Shown in pieces: positions 1 to 8,738 of a DNA stretch of 40,351 nucleotides. Below the pieces are notes generated by a model that was not told the DNA's origin, ran no database searches, and saw only the letters and a list, made by a program, of their open reading frames with translations. The first letter of the stretch is position 1; the number at the start of each line of letters is the position of its first letter. Position numbers and translations under genes: made by a program. Source of the DNA: Rhizobium sp. (GTDB lineage Bacteria > Pseudomonadota > Alphaproteobacteria > Rhizobiales > Rhizobiaceae); NCBI GenBank assembly GCA_019739215.1, contig JAHHDR010000006.1, forward strand, positions 1-40,351, given 5' to 3'.

Positions 1-141
1 CTGCGGGCTGACCGGCATGGTCGCGAGGATGCGATCCTCGGTGAACTTGACGATGCGCCTATGGATGGCCGGCGCAAGCAGAAGCCCCGCCAGAATGGCG
101 GACAGAAATCCCAATCCGAAAAGCAAAGCATATTCGATCAC
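1..141 (-). CDS. Conserved single-pass membrane protein, N-terminal part only
   Basis: The minus strand opens with a GTG codon at 141 and reads 47 codons to the window edge without a stop. The start is VIEYALLFGLGF, followed by one hydrophobic helix (about residues 3-25), a basic stretch (HRRIVKF) and then ...TMPVSPQ. This fits a rhizobial membrane-anchored protein with a cytoplasmic coiled-coil tail that I recall as a conserved hypothetical, but the rest lies outside the window, so no function is given. The GTG was chosen because it directly precedes the helix; the nearest upstream ATG is out of frame. Confidence 0.6.
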   Translation of the reverse strand, partial: MIEYALLFGLGFLSAILAGLLLAPAIHRRIVKFTEDRILATMPVSPQ

Positions 142-269
142 GGCAGCGGACACCCGGCATATTCGATAACGCCGCTTAAACCACGCGCCCCGTGCCGCCG
201 CAAGTTACATAGGGAACAGGGTCGCGATTTGCCGGCGCAGTGTCATTCTTCCCGCAGGCCGTGCACGGA

Positions 270-852
270 TCAGAACGGATTCCACGTCGCCTTGGAGGTC
301 ATCTTGAGATAGCCGACATTGATGCCCAGCCGCGCGCCGACACCGGTTCGGATCGGAACGATGAGGACGTTCTTGTGCTTGAGAACGGTCATGCCGAAGC
401 CAGCCACGACATAGGCCTGGCCGGAAACGCCTGCGAAGCGGTGGTAGATCGCATTGACTCGCGGCAGTTCGTAAACCAGCATCATTACCCGGCTGCCTTG
501 CCCACCATAGTCGATTCCGATCGACGGACCCTGCCAGAAGAGCGTGTGCTGGCCGGCGTTCTTCGTATAAAGCTCGCCCTCGCCATAGGTGGCACCCACG
601 ACGAAAGAACCGGCACCTTCCTGGCCCAGGATGTAGCCGTTGGGAAGGCCATAGCGCTTAAAGGCCTGTTCCACGACCTTCGCCATGCCGCCCGTCGTCG
701 AGCCGAAGAATCCGTGACCGGCATCCACGATCTCCTGCATCGTATATTGTGAGCTGTCGGCTCTGGCCGGCGCGGCGGCAGCCAGCGCAACTGCCATCAG
801 AAGGGCCATCAGGGCCGATAGTCCTGCCGATCATGTTCGTCAATGCCCGCAT
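270..852 (-). CDS. eipA: EipA-like periplasmic envelope protein (DUF1134), frameshifted in the signal peptide
   Basis: The mature part (from about ADSSQYTMQEIVDAG to the end ...TSKATWNPF) is a full DUF1134 domain. Conserved blocks include GHGFFGSTTGGMAKVVE, GLPNGYILGQEGAG, FWQGPSIGIDYGGQGSRVMMLVY and GARLGINVGYLK. The family includes Brucella EipA, a small periplasmic beta-barrel protein needed for envelope integrity. The uninterrupted frame begins at 809 and has a hydrophobic core but no basic n-region. Removing one C from the GGG/CCC run at 812-814 joins it to an upstream ATG at 852 and gives MRALTNMIGRT + IGLMALLMAV..., a proper Sec signal peptide ending in APARA. The length, 583 nt, is 194 codons plus one base, as expected for a single inserted base. 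A CtrA-box-like site lies about 80 bp upstream of that ATG. Family assignment is firm; the start is inferred. Confidence 0.85.
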
Positions 853-932
853 CGTCAGCTCCGTCGCTTCGTGGTTCGGCACCCGGCCGGCAACGCCGTC
901 GGGGAAGTATGGGTATTTTGAAGCGATTGTCC

Positions 933-947
933 TTAACAGTCGGTTTA
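933..947. promoter_or_regulatory. Candidate CtrA box upstream of eipA
   Basis: TTAACAGTCGGTTTA reads TTAA-N7-TTTA, one mismatch from the alphaproteobacterial CtrA consensus TTAA-N7-TTAA. It sits about 80 bp upstream of the inferred eipA ATG (852). In Brucella eipA is reported as a direct CtrA target, so both position and spacing make sense. The site is a sequence match only. Confidence 0.5.
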
Positions 948-1103
948 CCAAATATGGTGTCTTTATGGCGGTGATCGATGCGCGGGGTTGACTCGAGTTC
1001 ACCGGCTGAATCCCACGGCATTGCGTCTGACGGGAAATGCTCTAAGAAAACAATATTGCCAACTGCCGGTTATGTCATGATCCGGACGTCACAGGAGGAT
1101 TGA

Positions 1104-1753
1104 ATGGCGAAGAACCCGAACCTGACGCTCAGCGCCAGCGACCTGGCTGCCCTCCTCTGCAGCCGTGTGTGCCACGATGTCATATCGCCCGTCGGCGCCA
1201 TCAACAACGGCCTCGAACTGTTGGACGAAGGCGGCGCCGATGCCGACGCGCTCGACCTGATCCGCACCTCGGCGCTGAACGCCTCGGTTCGGCTGAAACT
1301 TGCGCGCCTCGCGTTTGGTGCCTCCGGCTCCGTCGGTGCATCGATCGATACGGGCGAGGCGGAAAAGGCTGCTCGCGAATTCGCTGCGGCGGAAAAAGAA
1401 GACCGAGATCGTCTGGATTGGTCCTCGCGTCATCATACCCAAGAATCAGGTCAAGCTGCTGCTGAACCTCTTCCTCGTGGCCTATGGGTCGATTCCGCGC
1501 GGCGGCGAAATCACCGTCACGCTTGAAAAATCCGGAAACGGACCTGAAATTCTCGATTGTCGCCAAGGGCCGCATGATGCGCCTGCCGCCGAAGTTCATC
1601 GAGATCAACTCCGGCCAGATCGAAGAGGCTATCGATGCGCACACGATCCAGCCCTATTATACCGTGATGCTCGCCGATGAAGCCGGCATGACGCTCAGCG
1701 CGGTCCAGAACCCCGAGGACCTCGTCTATACTGCCGAAATGACCCGCGACTGA
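1104..1753 (+). CDS. chpT: Histidine phosphotransferase ChpT, two +1 frameshifts
   Basis: ChpT passes phosphate from CckA to CtrA and CpdR in the alphaproteobacterial cell-cycle phosphorelay. The N-terminal part has the phospho-acceptor helix SRVCHDVISPVGAINNGLEL (His about residue 23). The rest is in two other frames: ...KTEIVWIGPRVIIPKNQVKL and ...NPETDLKFSIVAKGRMMRLP to LVYTAEMTRD. The breaks fall in two A5 runs (1393-1397 and 1526-1530); taking one A from each gives ...AAEKKTEIVW... and ...TLENPETDLKF..., a continuous protein of about 215 residues, the usual ChpT length. AGGAGG lies 6 nt before the ATG. It is followed by a receiver gene and by ctrA on the other strand. Because the relay is normally essential, sequencing error is likelier than loss. 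Confidence 0.85.
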
Positions 1754-1892
1754 GGCAGCGGTCCAGTAACAATTCAGCACAACACCTGCCGGAACTGTTT
1801 CATCAGGATCGGCAGGTAATCTTCCGTTATGGTTTTTCTCTTTACATTGACATGATCGATGTGCGCTGAAATGAACCAGGCGCGACGGAACC

Positions 1893-2268
1893 ATGGACAT
1901 GCTTCGCCTCCTGATCGCGGACCTGCCGAAAGACCACTGCGACGCTCCCGGGCTTTTTTTCGCAGCTCGGCTTCGACGTCACGACATCGTTCAGCACTCT
2001 TGACGCACTCGCGCGCTGCGAGAGCACCCTTCCCGGCATCCTGATCGTCGATGCTGCCCTCTGCGGTGCGCTCGAACTAATCGCGGCGGTGCGGCTCATT
2101 CCCGGCGGCAATTCTGTGCGCATCCTCTACGGCGTGGCCGATGCGGACCTGAGAAAACTGATGGCGGCAAAACACGCCGGCGCTGACGATTTCCTGCTCA
2201 AACCCTACGAAATCAAGGTGTTGCACGCGCTCTTCGACGAGATCCTGGCAACATCGGCCGCCGCCTGA
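1893..2268 (+). CDS. CheY-like single receiver-domain protein, one +1 frameshift
   Basis: The start MDMLRLLIADLPKDHC resembles the beta1-acid-pocket start of a receiver. The remainder, in the next frame, reads FSQLGFDVTTSFSTLDAL, ILIVDAALCGALELI (D as candidate phospho-acceptor), VRILYGVADADLRKLMAAKHAGADDFLLKPYE (with the conserved Lys) and ends LATSAAA. The two frames meet in a T7 run at 1954-1960; dropping one T gives ...APGLFSQLG... and a 124-residue stand-alone receiver. Such a receiver is common between chpT and ctrA in rhizobia, but I do not know a gene name for it. The acidic pocket is weaker than in CheY (IAD rather than DD), so phosphorylation is uncertain. Confidence 0.7.
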
Positions 2269-2362
2269 TCCTCGCGGACGACCCGACGAGCCCTCTCCCG
2301 ACTCCCTGACATCCAAGCCCAGCCTGGTAAGCGGCGCGCGCATGCCTCCGACCACGCAACGT

Positions 2363-2389
2363 AAAAAGCCCGCGCACAAGGCGCGGGCT
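2363..2389 (-). terminator. Intrinsic terminator of ctrA
   Basis: AGCCCGCGC - ACAAG - GCGCGGGCT forms a 9-bp GC-rich stem with a 5-nt loop. Read on the minus strand it is followed by a run of five T. It lies 40 bp after the inferred ctrA stop, between two convergent genes. Confidence 0.8.
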
Positions 2390-2428
2390 ACAATTCATGA
2401 TCGGGCCGATCGCATCAGGCCGATCGAG

Positions 2429-3133
2429 TCAGGCGCTTTCCATCAGTTTCCGCGCCTTCTGGCTCGCGCAGCACATAGCCGCGGCCCCAGACCGTCTCGA
2501 TATAGTTCGTGCCGCCCGCCGCTGCCGCCAGTTTCTTGCGCAGCTTGCAGATGAAGACGTCGATGATCTTCAGCTCGGGCTCGTCCATACCGCCATAGAG
2601 GTGGTTGAGGAACATTTCCTTGGTGAGCGTCGTGCCCTTGCGGAGCGAAAGAAGCTCCAGCATCTGGTATTCCTTGCCGGTGAGGTGAACGCGCTGGCCG
2701 CCGATTTCCACCGTCTTGGCATCGAGATTGACGATCAGGTCGCCGGTGATGATGACCGACTGCGCATGGCCCTTGGACCGGCGGACGATCGCATGGATGC
2801 GGGCGACCAGTTCGTCCTTGTGGAAAGGCTTGGTCATGTAGTCATCGGCGCCGAAGCCCAGGCCACGAACCTTGTCCTCGATGCCGGCCATGCCGGATAG
2901 GATCAGGATCGGCGTCTTCACCTTCGACAGGCGCAGCGTGCGCAAGAACCTCGTAGCCGGACATGTCAGGCAGGTTCAGGTCGAGGAGAATGATATCGTA
3001 GTCGTAGAGCTTCCCCAGATCCACACCTTCCTCGCCCAGGTCGGTGGTATACACGTTGAAAACTCTCGGACTTGAGCATCAGTTCGATACTCTGCGCTGT
3101 CGCGCTGTCGTCTTCAATTAATAGAACCCGCAT
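2429..3133 (-). CDS. ctrA: Cell-cycle master regulator CtrA, three +1 frameshifts
   Basis: CtrA is the OmpR/PhoB-class response regulator that controls replication, division and motility genes. The pieces in order are [20 protein letters not shown], then [20 protein letters not shown] with [18 protein letters not shown] (phospho-acceptor Asp), [25 protein letters not shown] (conserved Lys), and the winged helix [14 protein letters not shown] ... [12 protein letters not shown] ... [10 protein letters not shown]. The breaks are an extra A near 2944-2945, an extra A in the run 3059-3062, and an extra G just before the end. Removing these restores ...SESFNVYTT, ...EVLRTLRLS and ...[12 protein letters not shown] with stop at 2431-2429. 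The result is 702 nt, exactly the 233 residues typical of rhizobial CtrA. Without the last correction the frame would run to 2415 with an atypical tail. Confidence 0.93.
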
Positions 3134-3571
3134 CGTTCACCCCTTTGCCGCCGCCCCGAAAGGTTCGCAACCGCCATTCAGAGCTGGGATCCAGCTTTGC
3201 CTGATTTGGAGGCTGCCACCAAATGGTTAACAAATTCTGATTCCACCTGGCAAGATGTATCGACTTTGTTAAATATTTTTGCCAGCCCTCTGATATCACA
3301 ATGAATTCGCTTAGGCGCGCTCTAAAGCAAAACTTTAGGAAAACACGCTAAGCGATTCTTCGGACTCGTTGTTCGCTAATTGGGCGAAAGCCATCATGGC
3401 ATTTACCGAGCCTTAAATGATCGTCGCTATCATTAACGATGCCCGTAAATGAAAGGTTACCAGCGGCGAGAAATGTTAACGCCGGTGAACACTTTTTAAA
3501 GACGGCTTGTCCGTGGCATCACGCCAGGGCCAACTGGTAACCGGGGTCACGCTATCCACGGAGTATTGCGT
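3134..3571. promoter_or_regulatory. ctrA / fliJ divergent control region (438 bp, no gene)
   Basis: This is AT-rich relative to its flanks and holds no convincing ORF. It contains three GANTC sites for the cell-cycle methylase CcrM (GATTC 3239-3243, GATTC 3354-3358, GACTC 3363-3367). It also has a TTAACCAT-type CtrA half-site on the minus strand (3221-3228) and further TTAA motifs near 3269 and 3476. Methylation-sensitive and autoregulated ctrA promoters are known from Caulobacter and relatives; no transcription start can be assigned from sequence alone. Confidence 0.6.
3402..3416. promoter_or_regulatory. Candidate CtrA box in the ctrA/fliJ intergenic region
   Basis: TTTACCGAGCCTTAA reads TTTA-N7-TTAA, the same one-mismatch variant (in the other orientation) as the site before eipA. 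It is about 270 bp upstream of ctrA and 155 bp upstream of the fliJ-like gene, so it could serve autoregulation or the motility gene. Confidence 0.45.
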
Positions 3572-3917
3572 ATGAAGTCGCGTGAGAGCCTAACGAGGCT
3601 GAAGGAGTTCCAACTGAAGGAGAAAACGCCGTCAGTTGAAACAGCTTCAGATGATGATGGCCGAATTTGAACGCATGGCGAAGGATCTGGAAAACCAGAT
3701 TCAATATGAGGAGAAGAAATCCGGCATCACAGATCCGAATCACTTCGCCTATTCCACCTTCGCCAAGGCGGCGCGCCAGCGTGCCGACAACCTGCAGGTC
3801 TCGATCAAGGAACTGAAAGTCCAGCAGGACACGGCGGAAACCTCGGTCGAGGAACTCCAGGAGGAATTCGACAAGGCATCCGCCATCGAGGAGCGGGATC
3901 TCAGACTGCGCGCCTGA
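3572..3917 (+). CDS. fliJ: FliJ-like flagellar export chaperone, one +1 frameshift
   Basis: The start MKSRESLTRLKEFQLKEK is followed after a break by QLKQLQMMMAEFERMAKDLE, DPNHFAYSTFAKAARQRADN and a second helix ending IEERDLRLRA. The protein is almost entirely charged coiled coil, the FliJ fold, and the order ctrA / divergent fliJ-like gene is usual in Rhizobiales. The break is in the A4 run 3623-3626; with three A the sequence reads ...EKRRQLKQLQMMM.... The span, 346 nt, is 115 codons plus one base. FliJ family members help the flagellar type III export ATPase, but sequence conservation is low and this assignment leans on context. Confidence 0.75.
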
Positions 3918-3976
3918 CACAGGACGATCTGAGCCAGGATTATCCTGGGCCGCGCAAGCCTGACACCCTACTCCAA

Positions 3977-3999
3977 TGGCCCCGCCAAAAGCGGGGCCA
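3977..3999. terminator. GC-rich hairpin between convergent genes
   Basis: TGGCCCCGC - CAAAA - GCGGGGCCA makes a perfect 9-bp stem. It lies between the ends of the FliJ-like gene and the VOC/hydrolase gene. Neither strand has a strong T tract after the stem, so it is probably a weak bidirectional terminator or 3'-end stabiliser. A smaller hairpin (CCAGGA-TTA-TCCTGG, 3934-3948) precedes it. Confidence 0.45.
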
Positions 4000-4023
4000 A
4001 AACCATGCGGTGCTGCCGGACGT

Positions 4024-5577
4024 TCAGTTCCGGCCGGACAGCCACCTCCGCGCATGCGTGCGATCCTCCGGGGAGATTTCGTGGCCGGCCTCCACCATTT
4101 CGGTGGTCACCGCAGCGCCCATCGCGCCCAATCGCGCGGCCAGTTCCTCGGATTGCGGCCGATAGGGGTCGCGGCGCCCGACAAGAACGAGCACGCTCGT
4201 CCCGACGAGAGAGGCCTCGGGCTGTTGCTCCAGAACATCCGCCGGCCGGATGAGTACCGCCTTTCGCACCTGTCCCGGATAAAGACGCATCGCCGCCGCC
4301 AGCATGTTGGCCCCATTTGAGTTTCCGGCGAACGCCAGGCGACCTGGATCGATCCCGTAGGCCGCCGTGGCAGCTTCCAGGAAAGCCGCGAAGGCCTGGG
4401 CTTCCGCGATGATATCGGCCTGGTCGAAAACGGTTTCAGAGAACCGCCGGAAGAACCGCACGGTCCCCTCCTCCGTCGCCCTTCCCCTCATGCCAATCAG
4501 CATCGCATGCGGCGCGATCGCACGGCCGAAAGGCAGCATGTCGGCCTCATTCCCACCGGTGCCATGCAGCAGCATCAGCGTCGAACCATCCGCCACATCG
4601 GCTTCGTGGATTCGGTGCACGAAGGGCAGGTCGCGATAGATGATCCTGGGCTCACCGGGCAATCCGAACTGCGGCAAGGCAGGCACGACATCGGCGTCAT
4701 CCCGCTTGAAGTGCGCGGGCACGAACAGGGTCGCTCCAAGCGCTTCGGGCGCTTCGTCAAGGGCGAACCCCGGACCGTCGGATGCGAGTTCGATCAACGT
4801 CCCGCCGGGCTCGCGAACATAGAGGGAATAGAAATACGTCCGGTCATGCATGTTCACAACCCCAGCCGCCGCATCGGCAAGCGCCGCCCCGACCGCTTCC
4901 ACCGCCTTGCGATCGATCGCCCGCACCGCGACATGATCGATCGTTCCGGTTCCGGGAATGGCGGGCCAGAAGCCGCCGGCATCCCTGACATCGAGCACGT
5001 CGCCGGCATCCGAGGCGAGCCGCGTGATCGTGCCTTCGACGGCAGCGCGCCGAAAGCCCATATGCCGCTCGAGAAACGCGGCGGTCTCCGAAACGCTCTC
5101 GGACAGTATCGTCGCGCCCCTGAGCCGGACCAACGCATCCTCAGTTCCGATTCCCGGCGCTTCCGGATCATCGCCCGCAGCCAGATCGTCCACCCCAACC
5201 AGCTTGACGATGATGCCGTCGGGATCGGTCAGACGCAGCACCGGCTCGCCGAATTCCATGGCCGGGCCCGTGGCCGCGACGCCCTTGTTCAGCGCGCGCG
5301 TCACCCAGAACCCGATCGCCGCCGGTCGAATGGCGAAAGAGATCTCGCTGGGCGCCCCATGACCGACACGACCCGGCGACCCGCCCTCCCAGGCGAGGAA
5401 GGTCACCAGCGTACCCGGCGACGCACTGTTGTCGCCATAAAACAGGTGGAGCTGCGCGGCATCCTCGAATCCCGCCGTCCGCTTGACCAGCCGCAACCCC
5501 AGGAAGCCGACATAGAAATCGACATTCGCCTGTATATTGCGCGTGATTCCGGTGATGTGGTGTAGCCCGCTCGTCAT
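4024..5577 (-). CDS. VOC ring-cleavage-type protein fused to an alpha/beta hydrolase (MhqO-MhqD-like)
   Basis: One 517-residue chain has two enzymes. Residues 1 to about 300 form a double VOC (glyoxalase/extradiol dioxygenase) unit with candidate metal ligands in GLHHITG, GTIDHVAVR and TLIELASDGPG. Residues about 310-517 form a phospholipase/carboxylesterase-type alpha/beta hydrolase: LMLLHGTGGNE (oxyanion loop), the nucleophile elbow AGNSNGAN, GRRDPYRP (Asp) and VEAGHEISPED (His), a full triad. In Bacillus the equivalent separate proteins MhqO/MhqE and MhqD give resistance to quinones; the fused form would channel a ring-cleaved product to the hydrolase. The ATG at 5577 was chosen because MTSGLHHITG is the normal VOC start; the longer frame to 5649 adds a non-homologous leader. 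The substrate is not known. Confidence 0.85.
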   Translation of the reverse strand: MTSGLHHITGITRNIQANVDFYVGFLGLRLVKRTAGFEDAAQLHLFYGDNSASPGTLVTFLAWEGGSPGRVGHGAPSEISFAIRPAAIGFWVTRALNKGVAATGPAMEFGEPVLRLTDPDGIIVKLVGVDDLAAGDDPEAPGIGTEDALVRLRGATILSESVSETAAFLERHMGFRRAAVEGTITRLASDAGDVLDVRDAGGFWPAIPGTGTIDHVAVRAIDRKAVEAVGAALADAAAGVVNMHDRTYFYSLYVREPGGTLIELASDGPGFALDEAPEALGATLFVPAHFKRDDADVVPALPQFGLPGEPRIIYRDLPFVHRIHEADVADGSTLMLLHGTGGNEADMLPFGRAIAPHAMLIGMRGRATEEGTVRFFRRFSETVFDQADIIAEAQAFAAFLEAATAAYGIDPGRLAFAGNSNGANMLAAAMRLYPGQVRKAVLIRPADVLEQQPEASLVGTSVLVLVGRRDPYRPQSEELAARLGAMGAAVTTEMVEAGHEISPEDRTHARRWLSGRN

Positions 5578-5787
5578 GTCCGCCCCACTGAATTTACTGT
5601 TTCCACTTACAGCAAAATGCGGGTAGCGAAAGGCGAGAGCTGGAGACAACAGTGTTCAGACATTGCGAACACGAAGCCGCGCCATTCAGGCCGGGGATGC
5701 GCCACCTTGGTTCGGACCGGCCGACATGCCACCCGTTTGACACCGTCTCGTGACAGTTGTCAGTCGTACGGCCGCCAGAGACGAGGC

Positions 5788-6711
5788 CTACCCCTTCGCC
5801 AGCAGAGCCTCGACTTCCTCAAGATCCGGCATCGACGGGGCCGTCCCGGCCCGCGTCACGGAAATCCCCGCCACGGCCGAGCCGAAGCGCACGGCCTCCA
5901 GCGGGCTCATGCCTTTCGACAGCGCCGCGGCGAAACCGCCGTTGAACGCGTCCCCTGCGCCGGTCGTCTCCTTGACAGGGCCGGCCTTGAAGGGCGGCAC
6001 CAGCACGCTCTCGGTCGCACTGTGATAGAGCGCGCCCTTTTCGCCGAGCGTGATGATCGCGGTCTTGACGCCGAGTTCGAGCAGCCGCGCTGCCGCCACC
6101 TTTGCCTCTTCGACATTGGTCACCGCCAGGCCGGTCAGGATCTCGGTCTCGGTCTCGTTCGGCGTGACATAGTCACAAAGCGCAAAGACATGTGCGTCGA
6201 GTTTCTGTGCGGGCGCCGGATTGAGGACCGTCGCGGCTCCACCCTTCCGCGCGATCTCCAGCGCCCGCACGGCCGCATCAAGCGGTTGTTCGAGTTGCGT
6301 CACGAACACCTTGGCGCCACCGATCAGCGCGGCATTGGCATCCATGTCGGCGGGCGAAATCGTGCTCGCGGCGCCCGGCGCGACGATGATCGCGTTGTTG
6401 CCGGTCGATTCCTCGACGAAGATATAGGCCGCGCCCGTGTAGCTCGCCTTGTCGCGCGTCACGACCGGATGCACGCCCGCCTCGGCCCAGGTCTTCATCG
6501 CCATGTCGGCAAAAGCGTCGTCGCCGAGTTTGGACAGGAAGGCCGCGTCACCGCCGGCCTTGGCTGCGGCAACCGCCTGGTTGGAGCCCTTGCCGCCCGG
6601 TCCGAGCGCGAAGCCGTTGCCGAGCAGGGTCTCGCCCATCTTCGGCTGGCGTTCAGCGCGATAGGCGGTGTCGGCGACGAACACGCCGAGGATGACGATG
6701 TCATGCGTCAT
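5788..6711 (-). CDS. rbsK: Ribokinase-family (PfkB) sugar kinase
   Basis: The 307-residue protein has the PfkB signatures: the N-terminal GPGGKGSNQAVAAAKAGG motif, YVTPNETE, TLGEKGALY and the catalytic GAGDAFNGGFAAAL (Asp as general base). It would phosphorylate D-ribose or another aldose/ketose with ATP in the cytoplasm. It lies 10 bp after an RbsD/FucU family mutarotase and downstream of a sugar ABC ATPase in the same minus-strand run. The transporter is of the CUT1 class rather than the CUT2 RbsABC class, so the true substrate may not be ribose. Confidence 0.88.
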   Translation of the reverse strand: MTHDIVILGVFVADTAYRAERQPKMGETLLGNGFALGPGGKGSNQAVAAAKAGGDAAFLSKLGDDAFADMAMKTWAEAGVHPVVTRDKASYTGAAYIFVEESTGNNAIIVAPGAASTISPADMDANAALIGGAKVFVTQLEQPLDAAVRALEIARKGGAATVLNPAPAQKLDAHVFALCDYVTPNETETEILTGLAVTNVEEAKVAAARLLELGVKTAIITLGEKGALYHSATESVLVPPFKAGPVKETTGAGDAFNGGFAAALSKGMSPLEAVRFGSAVAGISVTRAGTAPSMPDLEEVEALLAKG

Positions 6712-6721
6712 GGCGAAGCCC

Positions 6722-7177
6722 TCACTTGGCGTCCGGCGGAATGACGCCCTTGGTCAGGACGAAGCAGCCGTAGAAGCGGCGCTCGCCGGTCTGGATCACA
6801 CAATAGGCCTTCTTGGCCTTCTCGTAGAAGGCGAATCGCTCGATCGACTTCAGCGGCCAGGACTTGCCCTCCGCCGTGTCGATGACCGCCTGCACTTCCT
6901 TCTGGACGTCGGGCAATTCGTCCGGCGAACCGACGACCTCCATGCGCTCGGCGGCGTTGTCGATGAACGTGTCGAGCGGCATCAGCGACAGGATCGCCTC
7001 GGCCGCCTGTGCCGATGTCGTGTTTTCCATCCGCAGCAGCTTACCGAGCACGGTCTGCCGCGCCACGGAATCGGAAGGAAAATTGGTGTCGGACAGGATG
7101 AGGTAGTCGCCATGCCCCATGGCCTTGAGCGCATGCAGCACATCCGCATTGAGAAGCGGAGAGATATTCTTCAGCAT
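6722..7177 (-). CDS. RbsD/FucU family sugar mutarotase
   Basis: The 151-residue protein shows the family core: SPLLNADVLHALKAMGHGD (catalytic His in MGHGD), LILSDTNFPS and the C-terminal FYEKAKKAYCVIQTGERRFYG, which is more like FucU (L-fucose mutarotase) than the RbsD pyranase. Such proteins interconvert anomers of newly imported sugars. It sits between the ABC ATPase and the ribokinase-type gene. Because a fuconate pathway lies at 36-39 kb and a fucose-dehydrogenase-like reductase at 20.9 kb, L-fucose is a reasonable but unproven substrate. Confidence 0.85.
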   Translation of the reverse strand: MLKNISPLLNADVLHALKAMGHGDYLILSDTNFPSDSVARQTVLGKLLRMENTTSAQAAEAILSLMPLDTFIDNAAERMEVVGSPDELPDVQKEVQAVIDTAEGKSWPLKSIERFAFYEKAKKAYCVIQTGERRFYGCFVLTKGVIPPDAK

Positions 7178-7221
7178 TCAAACCTCCCAAAGGCGGTGCC
7201 TCCGGCAGCCGCCAGCATCGT

Positions 7222-8282
<1,061 letters not shown>

Positions 8283-8738
8283 CCCCTCTCCCCTCGGGCG
8301 ATGGCCCGCGTATCGATCCCGCATCCGGCACAAAAACAAGCAACCCTTGATTGCGTCATTCTTGCCGGCGCTTGCGTGTCGCGCGGGTGCTGTCGAGCGT
8401 CTCGCTCCGCACCCGTTTCTTCGTCCTCTAACCGAGGGGAGAAATCTTGTCTACCCATTTTGCCGAGGACTATGATGCAGCGCAGAGCGATTGCTGCAAT
8501 GCGGTGGAGGGCTTGGAGAAATTCGTCATTGACGCAAATCGGTAAAAGGATTTACCTTTCCCGCATCGGGGAGTTCAAACCAGCCCGCCGTGCCGCGCCC
8601 GAATGCGTCCGAAATGTCCTTGTCGGGCGATAAAATACAGTTTGCGCGAGGCCGGATTGCTGTGACAGGACTGCCCGCAGCGGCGGTGCGCAAGGGAGAA
8701 TGCGCGCCGTCTTGGCAACCATAACGGGAGGATATGGC
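8283..8738. other. Divergent sugar-operon intergenic region (456 bp)
   Basis: The region separates the minus-strand ATPase operon from the plus-strand binding-protein operon and must carry both promoters. I see one operator-like palindrome (listed separately). There is also a short TTG-started frame of 32 codons (8447-8545) with a GAGGGGAG ribosome-site-like sequence; it ends inside the palindrome and I do not support it as a gene. Nothing else stands out. Confidence 0.5.
8541..8556. promoter_or_regulatory. Palindromic operator candidate GGTAAA-N4-TTTACC
   Basis: GGTAAAAGGATTTACC is a perfect 6-4-6 inverted repeat placed between the divergent sugar-uptake operons, about 180 bp before the binding-protein start. 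Its composition is like operators of sugar-responsive repressors. No LacI, GntR or ROK gene is in the adjoining operons, so the cognate regulator would lie elsewhere. Confidence 0.4.

Noticed and set aside
1784..1817. An inverted repeat ACCTGCCG...CGGCAGGT after chpT
   Set aside because: The loop is 18 nt and no T tract follows directly, so I do not call it a terminator.
2429..3133. Programmed frameshifting in ctrA
   Set aside because: Three separate +1 events plus others of the same kind in nearby genes, with no conserved slippery site or downstream structure, fit sequencing error.
5738..5762. TGACA repeats including TGACA-GT-TGTCA upstream of the VOC/hydrolase gene
   Set aside because: They could be an operator but lie about 160 bp from the start and next to the rbsK end; there is no linked regulator and chance cannot be excluded.
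8447..8545. A TTG-started 32-codon frame with a GAGGGGAG ribosome-site-like sequence
   Set aside because: The start codon is weak, no family is recognisable, and it ends inside the GGTAAA palindrome; likely chance.
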